Shown: positions 27,896 to 36,628 of the stretch, piece after piece
Numbering within the stretch: position 1 is the first letter of the stretch
Layout of the letters: each line of letters opens with the position of its first letter
Assembly (NCBI GenBank): GCA_014896235.1
Contig: JADBKU010000019.1
Span: forward strand, 1-64,000
Direction of reading: 5' to 3'
Source: a bacterium
GTDB lineage: Bacteria; Desulfobacterota; Binatia; Binatales; Binataceae
DNA: 64,000 nt
Notes under the pieces: generated by a model
Told to the model about the DNA's origin: nothing
What the model saw: the letters and a program-made list of their open reading frames with translations, nothing else
The model's database searches: none
Position numbers and translations under genes: made by a program

Positions 27896-29287
27896 ATGGA
27901 AATCGATGTGATCATGCCCCAGATGGGGGAAAGCGTCGTCGAAGGCGTCATCACCAAATGGCTCGTGCGCGAGGGCGACGCCGTAACCGAAGACCAGCCG
28001 CTCTGCGAGATTTCAACCGACAAGGTCGATACCGAAATTCCCTCGCCCGCCGCGGGCGTAATCACGCGCATCGTCGCGCCCGAGGGCCAAACGCTGCCGA
28101 TCGGCGCCCTGCTCGCGGTAATCGGCGAACCCGGCGCCGCCGCTCGGCCGGCCGCCGCCGCGCCGCCCCCGCCCAAACCAGCTCCGACGCCCGAGCCGCA
28201 GCCTGCGGCCAAATCATCGGCCGCGCCCCGGGCGGACGCTGTCGCCAAGCCCGCGGCGACCCCGGCCGAAGCGGAAACGGCGGGCGCGCCGCGCCGCTAT
28301 TCGCCGGTGGTAATCCGGATGGCCGAAGAGCATCGCATCGATCTCGCAGGTGTGCCCGGAACCGGAATCGGCGGTCGCGTCACCAAGCGCGACGTGGAAC
28401 GCTACCTCGAATCGCTCCGGCCCGCGAATCAGCGCGGGGCGGCTCCGGCAGGGAACGGCGCCGCGACGGCGGTCGCCTCGTCCCGTCCGCTCACGCCGCC
28501 CTCCGCCGCGCCGCCCTCTGTCGCGCCGCCGCCGATCGCACCTGCGGCGAGCGCGGTTTTCAAGCCGCCCGTTTACCAGCCGCGCGAGGGCGACGTCGTC
28601 GAGCCGTTCACCCGCCGCCGCAAACTGATCGCTGAGCACATGGTTTTTTCGAAAACCCATTCGCCCCATGTGCCGACCGTGGCCGAAGTCGATCTGACCC
28701 GCGTTGCCGCGCTGCGCGACGCCCGCAAGGCCGAATTCGCCGCGCGCGAGGGTTTCGCGCTCACGCTTTTGCCGTTCGCGGCGATGGCGACAATCCGGGC
28801 GCTCAAGGAATTTCCCCGGATGAACGCGTCGGTCGTAGGCGACTCGCTGGTGATCCGCAAAGAGATCAATTTGGGCATCGCGATGGACGCGGAAGAAGGC
28901 CTGCTGGTTCCGGTAATCAGGCGCGCCGAGGAAATGTCGGTGACCGGGCTGGCGCGCGAAATCGAACGGCTGCGGCGCAAAGTGCAGGAAAAAACCATCG
29001 CCGCCGACGATCTTGCCGGCGGCAGTTTCACGCTTTCCAATCCGGGCCGCGAGGGCAATCTCTACGGCTTCGCGATCATCAACCAGCCGCAGGTCGGGAT
29101 TCTCCGGATGGGCGAGGTGAAGAAGCGGCCGGTCGTGATCGAAGTCGAGGGCGCGGACGCGATCGCGATTCGCACGATGATGTATCTCGCGCTCTCGTAC
29201 GACCATCGCGTGATCGACGGCGTGCTCGGCAACCGGTTCCTCTATCGCACGGCGCGCATCCTCGAAGCCGCCGATTTTGAATTGTGA
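27896..29287 (+). CDS. 2-oxoacid dehydrogenase E2 component (lipoamide acyltransferase)
   Basis: 463 residues with the full E2 layout. Residues 1-80 are a lipoyl domain (IMPQMGESVVEGVITKWLV, lipoylated Lys in ISTDKVDTEI). An Ala/Pro-rich linker follows, then a peripheral-subunit binding domain (YSPVVIRMAEEHRIDL, GIGGRVTKRDVERYL), a second Ala/Pro linker and the catalytic domain, which ends with the HRxxDG active-site motif (SYDHRVIDGVLG). It transfers acyl groups to CoA. No E3 (dihydrolipoyl dehydrogenase) gene is in the window, so E3 must come from elsewhere. The linkers make residues 85-240 hard to align. Confidence 0.93.
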   Translation: MEIDVIMPQMGESVVEGVITKWLVREGDAVTEDQPLCEISTDKVDTEIPSPAAGVITRIVAPEGQTLPIGALLAVIGEPGAAARPAAAAPPPPKPAPTPEPQPAAKSSAAPRADAVAKPAATPAEAETAGAPRRYSPVVIRMAEEHRIDLAGVPGTGIGGRVTKRDVERYLESLRPANQRGAAPAGNGAATAVASSRPLTPPSAAPPSVAPPPIAPAASAVFKPPVYQPREGDVVEPFTRRRKLIAEHMVFSKTHSPHVPTVAEVDLTRVAALRDARKAEFAAREGFALTLLPFAAMATIRALKEFPRMNASVVGDSLVIRKEINLGIAMDAEEGLLVPVIRRAEEMSVTGLAREIERLRRKVQEKTIAADDLAGGSFTLSNPGREGNLYGFAIINQPQVGILRMGEVKKRPVVIEVEGADAIAIRTMMYLALSYDHRVIDGVLGNRFLYRTARILEAADFEL

Positions 29288-29340
29288 CCGCGGCCGATCC
29301 GGTTTCATTTCCGGTCGCGCGGGGTCGAAAATAGGCTGTC

Positions 29341-30348
29341 ATGCGCGCGATGGTTGTGAGGGCGCCGGCGGCGATCGAGTCCGCGCCGCTCGCCGCCGCC
29401 GAGCTTGAAATTCCCGTTCCCGGCGCCGGCGAAATTTTGGTCCGGGTCCGGCGCTGCGGCGTATGCCGCACCGATCTGCATGTCGCCGAGGGCGATCTTG
29501 CGCCGAAGCATCCGCAGATCGTTCCCGGCCATGAAATAGTTGGAACGGTGGAGAAGTCCGGCCCCGGATGCCGCCGATTCCCGCCCGGCGCGCGCGTCGG
29601 TATCGCGTGGCTGCGCGAAACTTGCGGCGCTTGCGCCTACTGCCGGCGTGAGCGCGAGAATCTCTGCCCGAACGCTCGCTTCACCGGATGGGACGCCGAC
29701 GGCGGCTACGCCGAATTCACGGTCGTGCGCGAGGATTTCGCCTATGCGATTCCGGCCGCGCTCGCCGACGACGCGGCCGCTCCGTTGCTGTGCGCCGGAA
29801 TAATCGGCTATCGCGCGATCAAGCGGGCCGCCGTCGCGCCGGGCGCGACCGTTGGCCTCTACGGATTCGGCGGCTCGGCCCATCTCGCGCTGCAGGTCCT
29901 CAAACATTGGCGATGCCGCGTATTCGTGATGAGCCGCGGCGGAGTGCATCGCGATTTGGCGCGCGAACTCGGCGCCGACTGGATTGGCGCGGCCGAAGAG
30001 CCGCCGCCCGCGCCGCTCGACGCCGCGATCCTGTTCGCGCCCGCCGGCGGTCTGGTCCTGCCGGCGCTCGAAGCTCTAGATCGCAGCGGCGTGCTGGCCG
30101 TAGCCGGAATCCACCTGACGCCGATTCCGCCGCTCGACTACGAGCGCCATCTGTTTTACGAAAAGGAGCTGCGCAGCGTCACCGCCAACACCCGCGCGGA
30201 CGGTCAGGAGTTTCTCGATCTCGCGGCGCAAATCCCGATCGTCAGCCACACGATTCCGCTCGAACTCGCGGATGCGAATCGCGCGCTGAGGATGCTCAAG
30301 CACGATGAATTGAAAGGCGCGGCGGTCTTGCGCGTCTCGGCCGATTGA
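29341..30348 (+). CDS. zinc-dependent alcohol dehydrogenase, medium-chain (MDR) family
   Basis: 335 residues. Catalytic zinc ligands are in RRCGVCRTDLH (Cys) and VPGHEIVG (His-Glu). The structural zinc site has four cysteines in TCGACAYCRRERENLCPNA. A candidate third catalytic ligand is the Cys in LLCAGIIGYRA. The nucleotide-binding segment GLYGFGGSAHLALQVLKHW is glycine-rich, followed by VFVMSRGGVH. It oxidises alcohols or reduces aldehydes with NAD(P). It follows the E2 gene by 53 bases; a functional link with acyl-CoA chemistry is possible but not shown. Confidence 0.9.
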   Translation: MRAMVVRAPAAIESAPLAAAELEIPVPGAGEILVRVRRCGVCRTDLHVAEGDLAPKHPQIVPGHEIVGTVEKSGPGCRRFPPGARVGIAWLRETCGACAYCRRERENLCPNARFTGWDADGGYAEFTVVREDFAYAIPAALADDAAAPLLCAGIIGYRAIKRAAVAPGATVGLYGFGGSAHLALQVLKHWRCRVFVMSRGGVHRDLARELGADWIGAAEEPPPAPLDAAILFAPAGGLVLPALEALDRSGVLAVAGIHLTPIPPLDYERHLFYEKELRSVTANTRADGQEFLDLAAQIPIVSHTIPLELADANRALRMLKHDELKGAAVLRVSAD

Positions 30349-30351
30349 AAA

Positions 30352-30381
30352 CGCCGCGCCGGGCTGTCGTCCGGCGCGGCG
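30352..30381 (-). terminator. rho-independent terminator of the tannase-type gene (minus strand)
   Basis: An 11-base perfect inverted repeat, CGCCGCGCCGG (30352-30362) with CCGGCGCGGCG (30371-30381), has an eight-base loop. On the minus strand it is followed by GTTTTCAATC, the T tract expected for transcription ending downstream of the gene at 30404-32056. It lies between two convergent genes and could also affect the alcohol dehydrogenase transcript. Confidence 0.78.
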
Positions 30382-30403
30382 TCGCGCGGTCGTGTACGTT
30401 GAA

Positions 30404-32056
30404 CTATCTGCCGTTGTTGTTGCTCGATTTGAGGTGATCGCGGCAGACCCAGTTGGAGGCGTCGTCGACGCTGCCCGAACCGGTGTACACCGCGATTTGC
30501 GGATAAGCGCAGAGCGGGAAAGTGCGCCCGGTGCCGGGATTCTCGCCAATGATGGATTTAGGGGCCTGGTCGCCTTCAACCCACTCGATCAACGGCGTCA
30601 GCGGATCGAATTCGTACGGCCCCGGCCCTCCGGTGCAGTGATGCATCCCCGGCACCATGAACAGCCGCGCATGCTTGCGCAGTTTATTGAAATCGCCATG
30701 CAGGGCTTTGCGCGCCGCCTCGTAATAATCGACGCTGACGAACGGCGTCAACGCCGGATCGGCCCATCCGTGGTACATCAGGAGTTTTCCGCCGGCTTTG
30801 AAGAATGGCCTCAGGTCCGGATTCTCGCCGTCCGAGCCGTATTCGCGGACGATTTTGTCCAGCGTCCGGATGTCGCCAATCTTGTGGAAGTCGAAGCTGA
30901 GCGAGTCGTAATTCGGATCCTGGAAGGCGAAATACTTCATGAACTGGTCTTGGAACGAAAACTGGTAGGGAGCGGTTAAGAATGAAGTCGGTACGGTTCC
31001 CCATGGATTGGCGCTGTCGAACGTCGGCGTGGTTGTGCCGGTAATCCATGCCGTCCAACCATCGGCGCCGCCGGGATTGCTCGGTGTGTAGCCGGGATAA
31101 AGCTGGCCGCCCACGCCTTGCGCGCCGTGCAGAATCGCCTTGACGGTCTTGACCTGCGCCGCGGTCAGGCAATTGGTGGTCGCGCCATTTTTGCACTCGA
31201 TGCTTTTCGGATCGAAATGGCAGAGCCGCGGATCTTCGATCATCCCGTCAATCAACCCGTCCGACCCGTCGCATTGCTGAGTGACCGCCGCGTCCAAAGT
31301 CGCGATCGTGGTCGGGTCGAGGTAGCCGTCAGGGCTTTGCAGCAATGCCTGGTCGTTCCAGTTGAAGCCGGCGATCGGATTGCCGATCGCCGGGTCGCCG
31401 GCGATGATGCCGTTGAAGTCCATCGGGAACTTTTGCGCTTCGACCAGCGCTTGGCGTCCGCCCGTCGAACAGCCGTCGAAATACGAGAACATTGACGATT
31501 GGTAATACGAGGTCGTAAGAGTTTCCGCCGTGACCGCGCTCAGATGCACGGCGCGATAGGCGAAATCCTCGATCGCCGGAAGATTCGGATCGCCGGCCTG
31601 TCCGTTGATCAGGCCGAAACTGCCGTCCAATGAGCCAAGCGCCGGCCCATATGGCGATTCGTGGCCGGTGTCGGTCGCGGCCGCGGCGAAGTGGTTGCTG
31701 ATTGCCGCCGCGTATTCGCCGCCAAGCACGCCTTGTAAGCTTCCCGCGAAACCGCCGTTGCCGATAAATACGAAATTGCCGTTCCACGACTCAGGCAGGC
31801 CCAGCGCGAACAGCACCGAATTATTTTCGTTGTCGGTCGTGGTGGTGATCGTGCCGCGGATGTCGCAAAAGATCGGCGCGGTCGTGGTCATGCTTGCCGA
31901 AGTAATAGTGACGTTGGCGGGTGCGACCGATTGAAAATACGCAACGGTACATGAGGGCGTCGTCCCAGCCTGGCCGTTGCCGGCGAAGACGGCTATCGCC
32001 AGGGCGATTATTGCGATTGCGATTGACGGCTTGGCGGCCGTTCGATTGGTCTTCAC
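30404..32056 (-). CDS. tannase/feruloyl esterase family protein, secreted
   Basis: 550 residues, with a GTG start at 32056 and a good ribosome-binding site (GGGGGAG six bases upstream). A signal peptide is present (IAIAIIALAIAVFAGNGQA). The serine esterase nucleophile is in FDGCSTGGRQALVEAQ (G-x-S-x-G). The acid residue is in MYHGWADPALTP and the His in GMHHCTGGPGP, with the paired cysteines of the CS-D-HC motif of this family (C-S and H-C). Members hydrolyse gallate, ferulate or related aromatic esters outside the cytoplasm. It is followed by a strong terminator and has no obvious partners. Confidence 0.92.
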   Translation of the reverse strand: MKTNRTAAKPSIAIAIIALAIAVFAGNGQAGTTPSCTVAYFQSVAPANVTITSASMTTTAPIFCDIRGTITTTTDNENNSVLFALGLPESWNGNFVFIGNGGFAGSLQGVLGGEYAAAISNHFAAAATDTGHESPYGPALGSLDGSFGLINGQAGDPNLPAIEDFAYRAVHLSAVTAETLTTSYYQSSMFSYFDGCSTGGRQALVEAQKFPMDFNGIIAGDPAIGNPIAGFNWNDQALLQSPDGYLDPTTIATLDAAVTQQCDGSDGLIDGMIEDPRLCHFDPKSIECKNGATTNCLTAAQVKTVKAILHGAQGVGGQLYPGYTPSNPGGADGWTAWITGTTTPTFDSANPWGTVPTSFLTAPYQFSFQDQFMKYFAFQDPNYDSLSFDFHKIGDIRTLDKIVREYGSDGENPDLRPFFKAGGKLLMYHGWADPALTPFVSVDYYEAARKALHGDFNKLRKHARLFMVPGMHHCTGGPGPYEFDPLTPLIEWVEGDQAPKSIIGENPGTGRTFPLCAYPQIAVYTGSGSVDDASNWVCRDHLKSSNNNGR

Positions 32057-32344
32057 GGTTTTCTCCCCCAGAAGGTTGGTCGCCGCGCCTCCCGCGATCC
32101 GAATCTTAAACTCAAGCGCTCGCGACGCTTGTTCCGCTGCAATCCAATGGTGATTGCCGATTCGATATCAATGAAATCGCTATCCGTCAATCGCCGCTGC
32201 GCACGTCGACGCGATATTGGATGCTATATCTATTAATTACGCAGTATTGCGAAAAAATGCGTGACTGTGGGGCGGCTTTACGGAACAGCGTTGAATCTTT
32301 AACTTCTAGCGAGGGGAGCCAGATCGCGTATCGAATTACCATCG

Positions 32345-33076
32345 ATGGATCGCGAACCGACAATGCGGGAGGAGCCAACTTCCTCGAATCGGCGGCAAAG
32401 CCCGGAAAATCGAGCCGAGGATGATCGCCGGACGCTTGAAATGGACTTCGCGAACGGGCCAGGCCTGAGCCGCGGCGAGCAAACGCTGGTCAGCCGTTTC
32501 GCGCGCGTACTGCGATTTAATGACTTCATGACGGCCCTGATGGTGGCCGCGACCGCATTCAGCGCCTTTGCAACGTGGAGAACGGCCAAAGTCACTAATT
32601 TGCTTTTTAACGTTGCCGAACGTCCGTACATTGGCGTTCTGGACGTCAGGCTCGAACGCCCAGGTATGACCTGGGATAGTGCTGAACGGTCCGCTCTGAC
32701 CGGTCAAAAGGACAACGACGCGCACGTGATCGTGGATTGCCGGAATTTCGGTCATGTACAGGCGTCCGACGGCGTCGCGCGCGTTCAGGTGCTGATTGAC
32801 GGCCGCCTCCTGCCGCATCAGGAGGGTTCTCTGTCCACGAACAATATCGGGATCGTTTCGCCGAACGTTCCGCATCTGCTCTATCGGTTCATTCCTCTGG
32901 AGGTTTTCAAGGCGGTGCTTAGCGGCAAGTCGCGCATGGTCGTTCACGTGATGATCAACTATCGCGGTCCCGCCGGTCAGGCGTTTTGTTACAATGAACT
33001 GATGACTTACGAACCGCATTCCGACCGCTTTATCGCGAGCGGCGGCAGCGATCGCTGCGACGGCGAAATTTATTGA
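32345..33076 (+). CDS. hypothetical protein with one membrane segment
   Basis: 243 residues. A charged N-terminal stretch of about 55 residues (RRQSPENRAEDDRRTLEMDF) precedes a single hydrophobic segment near residues 60-80 (FMTALMVAATAFSAFATW). The remaining 150 residues look like a beta-rich domain (ERPYIGVLDVRL, HVIVDCRNFGHVQAS, YRFIPLEVFKAVLSGKSRMVVHVMINYRGPAGQ). I do not recognise a family. The segment is preceded by about 290 bases without a gene, also downstream of the tannase start, in which I see nothing. A membrane anchor with an outward domain is a fair reading. Confidence 0.55.
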   Translation: MDREPTMREEPTSSNRRQSPENRAEDDRRTLEMDFANGPGLSRGEQTLVSRFARVLRFNDFMTALMVAATAFSAFATWRTAKVTNLLFNVAERPYIGVLDVRLERPGMTWDSAERSALTGQKDNDAHVIVDCRNFGHVQASDGVARVQVLIDGRLLPHQEGSLSTNNIGIVSPNVPHLLYRFIPLEVFKAVLSGKSRMVVHVMINYRGPAGQAFCYNELMTYEPHSDRFIASGGSDRCDGEIY

Positions 33077-33164
33077 CGCCGATTCGCGTTTCGGTGCAGG
33101 CTGCCTCCTCCGCGGCCATTGCGCCGGATGCTGGCATTTGTCAATTCTGATCGGAGGGTTCGCG

Positions 33165-33356
33165 ATGCGCTGTCCGATCTGCCGAAAAGAGACCGACGCC
33201 TCTCCGGCGAACCGCTTCCGTCCGTTTTGTTCGGAACGCTGCCGCACTCGCGATTTGGGCGCGTGGGCGGGCGAGAACTATCGCGTCGCCGGACGCGAAA
33301 CCGAAGACGTCGAACATCCCGATGATTGTCCGGCGCCAAAGAAAATCATCCATTGA
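33165..33356 (+). CDS. yacG: DNA gyrase inhibitor YacG
   Basis: 63 residues. The ATG at 33165 has a good CGGAGGG (33152-33158), which decides it over the ATG at 33138. The zinc site has CPIC near the start and FCSERCRTRDLGAWA later, with the YRVAG segment that follows in YacG proteins. In E. coli YacG binds GyrB and inhibits gyrase. The usual neighbours coaE and yacF are absent; lpxA follows 30 bases later, perhaps in one transcript. The C-terminal 20 residues are acidic and variable. Confidence 0.86.
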   Translation: MRCPICRKETDASPANRFRPFCSERCRTRDLGAWAGENYRVAGRETEDVEHPDDCPAPKKIIH

Positions 33357-33386
33357 TAAATCTTCAGCCTTCTCCGAGCGCTCACG

Positions 33387-34214
33387 ATGAGCGGTGACTC
33401 GCCGGCGCCGAAAGTCCATCCGAGCGCGGTCGTCGGTCCTGACGTGGAACTCGCGCCCGGCGTCGAGATCGGACCTTTTTGCCTGCTCGACGGCAGGATT
33501 CGGATTGGGCCGCGCACGCGATTGATCGGCCACGTGACGGTATTGGGCGACACTGAAATCGGCGCCGGGAACGTACTCCATCCCAACGTGGTCATCGGTG
33601 ACGAGCCGCAGGATCTTGGCTACACGGGCGGTCCGCGGCGGGTCCGGATCGGCGATCGCAATGTTTTTCGCGAGGGCGTGACGATCCATCGCGGCAGCGA
33701 ACACGGCGAGATCACGATCGTCGGCGACGGCAACTTTTTCATGCAGAATGCGCACGCCGCGCACGATTGCCGTATTGGCAATTCCGCGATCATCGCGGGC
33801 GGTGCGCTGCTGGCCGGATGGGTCGAGGTGGGCGATCGAGCGCTGGTCTCGGGCAATTGCGTCGTTCATCAGTACGTGCGGATCGGACGGCTCGCGATGA
33901 TGCGCGGGCTGAGCCGCACCAGCCGCGATGTTCCGCCGTTTTGCCTGATGGACCTGACGCACACGCTGCGCGGAATCAATGTGGTCGGATTGCGACGCGC
34001 AGGCGTGAGCGCCAGCGCGATTCAGGCCTTGCGGCGCGCTTTCGCGGCGCTGTTTGGCCAGCGCCACAACCTCAAGGCAGCGCTCGCGGAGTTGGATGCG
34101 GCTGGACCGCCGAAATTTCCCGAGGTCGCCGAGATGGTCGCGTTTATCCGTTCGAGCAAGCGCGGCGTGGCGTTTGGTCCGCGCCACGACGCGCCCGCGG
34201 ACGACGGAGAATAA
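33387..34214 (+). CDS. lpxA: acyl-ACP--UDP-N-acetylglucosamine O-acyltransferase LpxA
   Basis: 275 residues, normal length. A left-handed beta-helix of isoleucine-patch hexapeptides (VGPDVELAPGVEIGPFC onward) includes the LpxA signatures GDEPQDLGYTG, REGVTIHRGSEHGE and NAHAAHDC, which contains the catalytic His. VHQYVRIGRLAMMRGLSRTSRDVPPF and the helical C-terminal domain (FPEVAEMVAFIRSSKRG) complete the match. It acylates UDP-GlcNAc, the first step of lipid A synthesis. LpxD is encoded 10 kb away; FabZ, LpxB and LpxC are not seen here. Confidence 0.95.
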   Translation: MSGDSPAPKVHPSAVVGPDVELAPGVEIGPFCLLDGRIRIGPRTRLIGHVTVLGDTEIGAGNVLHPNVVIGDEPQDLGYTGGPRRVRIGDRNVFREGVTIHRGSEHGEITIVGDGNFFMQNAHAAHDCRIGNSAIIAGGALLAGWVEVGDRALVSGNCVVHQYVRIGRLAMMRGLSRTSRDVPPFCLMDLTHTLRGINVVGLRRAGVSASAIQALRRAFAALFGQRHNLKAALAELDAAGPPKFPEVAEMVAFIRSSKRGVAFGPRHDAPADDGE

Positions 34215-34339
34215 CGGCGGTTGGCTTGCCGGATTTGCGCGACTGCGATGTGGGTGTGATGCCAAAGCGTATCGAAGATCATTCGGCGACGTATCTTGAA
34301 TCGTTGGGATGAGCGGGGGCTGAGAGGGCGGATAATTGA

Positions 34340-36022
34340 TTGTTGAATCGACTTAGACTCCAAACGATCGCGGCGGCGGGTCTGATAGCCGCGATTCTCT
34401 CGGCCGCATCATGCGCAACGATCAAGCAAATCTGGACGACCAAAGGCGTCGAGCCTTTGCGTAAGCCTGAGGTCGCTCCAGCGTCCCCAACCCGGATGAT
34501 CATCTTCGCGCTCGACGGCGCCGGCTATAATCAGTTCATGGGGGCGGTCCGGTCCGGCGATGCGCCGAATATCGCCGGAGTACTGGGACGGGAAGGCGCG
34601 GGCGGCCTGTTCGAGCATGCTTACGCAGCCCCGAACGCGCTCAGTATGCTGCCGTCAAGCACGGTCGCCGATTGGTCGGCGGTCTTCACGGGCGATCCAC
34701 CCGCATGGGATGGCGTTACCGGCGACGAGTGGTTCGAGCGGCGGCAGATGGCTTTCCACGCGCCGGTGCCGATTTCGACTCGCGACCTGACGGATCTTAA
34801 TCGCGCCATCGCGGATGACTTGGTCGGACGGCAGTTGCGCGTACCGACGCTCTACGAGCTGCTCGGCGTGGACAGCTACGTCTCGCTGATGTTTGTTTAT
34901 CGCGGCGCCAACATTTATACGACGGTCGGTCCGCTCACGATTTTCGACGTCTTCAGCGATTTCTTGAGGGCGAAGGTCGAAGACAAACAGCCCGAACGAA
35001 CCGTCGCCGCATCAGTCGATCGTAACTCTATTCCGAAATTAATCGCCGCGATCGAGCGCTACGGCGTGCCCAATTTGCAGGTAGTCTATTTTCCTGGCAT
35101 CGACGCCTACACCCACGGCTCACCGCATCCGCTGGCAGCGCAAACCCGATATATCGAACGCGTCACCGACCCGCTGGTTGGCCAGGTGCTCGACGAATAT
35201 CGGAAGAAAAATGCGCTTGACGGAACTTACATCGTCTTTATCGCCGACCACGGTCATATTCCAACCATCTCCGACGATCGCCATGCGCTTGGCGCCGGCC
35301 CCGATTCGCCGTTTGGAGTCGTGAATGATGTGGGCTTCCGCGTGCGGCCGCCCCAGGTTGATGTCTCCGCACAGCAGGAGGATTTTCAAGCGGTTCTCGG
35401 CTACCAGGGTTTTATGGCCTATATCTATCTGGCCGACCGCTCGACTTGTCCGAATCGCGGCGAGCAATGCGACTGGAGCCGGCCGCCACGAGTGAAGGAA
35501 GACCTGATGCCGGTTTTGCGCGCGCTTTACCGGGCCAATCGCCCGGGCAGCCGATATCCCCGTCTCGTCGGCACGATCGATCTTATTTTCTCGCGGCCAC
35601 CCGCTGTGCCCGGACACGTCGCGCCGCCGTTTGAAATCTTCGACGGCCGCCGCCTTGTGCCGATTCCGGAATATCTCCGCCGCCATCCGCGGCCCGACCT
35701 GATCGAACTGGATCGCCGCATGAAATGGCTGGGTTTCGGCAAATATGGCGACCGCGCCGGCGATATCGTGCTGCTGGCCCGGACCGGCAGCGCTGTGCCG
35801 ATCGAGCAGCGTTATTATTTTGCGGTCGTGCCGCATTACTCATGGCATGGCAGCGCCAGCGCCATGGACAGCAATATCACCTTCGTGCTCGCGCGTGAGG
35901 GCGGGAGCGGAGCCAGTATGCGTCGAATCGTGCAACAGACCGCCATCAAAGACGGCGACGACGACGGCTATATTTACGAAAAGGACCTGACGCCGATGGT
36001 CCGCGCGATTTTCCATCGCTGA
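34340..36022 (+). CDS. alkaline phosphatase-superfamily phosphodiesterase/nucleotide pyrophosphatase, probable lipoprotein
   Basis: About 560 residues from a TTG at 34340 (a second TTG follows). The N-terminus looks like a lipoprotein signal with LSAASC as the lipobox, so the protein should be anchored to a membrane and exposed to the periplasm. Superfamily metal sites are visible: ALDGAG, the nucleophile region PSSTVADWSAVFTG, FPGIDAYTHG, FIADHGH and HYSWHGSAS. The family hydrolyses phosphodiester or pyrophosphate bonds; the substrate is unknown. It follows lpxA by 125 bases, so a role in cell-surface lipid or nucleotide turnover is conceivable. No ATG gives a signal peptide. Confidence 0.84.
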   Translation: MLNRLRLQTIAAAGLIAAILSAASCATIKQIWTTKGVEPLRKPEVAPASPTRMIIFALDGAGYNQFMGAVRSGDAPNIAGVLGREGAGGLFEHAYAAPNALSMLPSSTVADWSAVFTGDPPAWDGVTGDEWFERRQMAFHAPVPISTRDLTDLNRAIADDLVGRQLRVPTLYELLGVDSYVSLMFVYRGANIYTTVGPLTIFDVFSDFLRAKVEDKQPERTVAASVDRNSIPKLIAAIERYGVPNLQVVYFPGIDAYTHGSPHPLAAQTRYIERVTDPLVGQVLDEYRKKNALDGTYIVFIADHGHIPTISDDRHALGAGPDSPFGVVNDVGFRVRPPQVDVSAQQEDFQAVLGYQGFMAYIYLADRSTCPNRGEQCDWSRPPRVKEDLMPVLRALYRANRPGSRYPRLVGTIDLIFSRPPAVPGHVAPPFEIFDGRRLVPIPEYLRRHPRPDLIELDRRMKWLGFGKYGDRAGDIVLLARTGSAVPIEQRYYFAVVPHYSWHGSASAMDSNITFVLAREGGSGASMRRIVQQTAIKDGDDDGYIYEKDLTPMVRAIFHR

Positions 36023-36147
36023 TGTACGCCGGCCAGCGCCATGGCGCAGCCGAAGGCGTCCCTTGCTGAACCGTGCTCAGGCTGGCAAGAATGGAATGAT
36101 CCGCTGCCGCCCGTCTCGGGCCGCGCCGGACGCCCGGTAAAGCCGCT

Positions 36148-36612
36148 ATGCCGAAAAAGCTCCGTTTTGCGATTGGCGCCGGCCTGATGGTCGCGGCGAT
36201 CGCATATCTAATCGTGACCGCGGTGCGCAACACCGCCGAATATTATCTGACCGTCAGCGAAGTGAAGGCGCAACAGGCCGCGCTCGACGGCCAGATGCTG
36301 CGGGTTGCCGGACGCGTCGTGCCCGGTACGATCGCGTGGAATCCGGCGACCCTTACGCTCGCTTTCGGAATCACCCAGCCGCCCGCGCAGGACGCCGCGC
36401 CCTCCGGCGTGCGCCCGGTCGCGATTACCGCGGGCGGCGCCGTCTTTCACGTGATTTGCCGCGGTCAGCCCAAGCCCGACATGTTCGCCCCCGGCCGCGA
36501 CGTTATCGTCGAAGGACGCCTCGACCGCGACGGCGTGATCGAGGCGCGGCAGGTGCTGACCAGTTGTCCGTCGAAGTACGCGCCCAAGCAGCCCGGCGCG
36601 GCTGCGCAATAG
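36148..36612 (+). CDS. ccmE: cytochrome c maturation heme chaperone CcmE, CxxxY variant
   Basis: 154 residues. One N-terminal membrane helix (FAIGAGLMVAAIAYLIVTAV) anchors the protein, followed by a beta-barrel OB fold with YLTVSEV, LRVAGRVVPGTI and VIVEGRLDRDGVIEARQVL. In the canonical family the heme-binding residue is a histidine in HxxxY; here residue 140 is a cysteine in CPSKY (Cys140, Tyr144). CxxxY CcmE occurs in some archaea and sulfate reducers (System I*), where the cysteine replaces the histidine. It carries heme from CcmC to CcmF in the periplasm. First gene of the ccm operon. Confidence 0.93.
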   Translation: MPKKLRFAIGAGLMVAAIAYLIVTAVRNTAEYYLTVSEVKAQQAALDGQMLRVAGRVVPGTIAWNPATLTLAFGITQPPAQDAAPSGVRPVAITAGGAVFHVICRGQPKPDMFAPGRDVIVEGRLDRDGVIEARQVLTSCPSKYAPKQPGAAAQ

Positions 36613-36628
36613 TCACGGTGGGTTTGCG

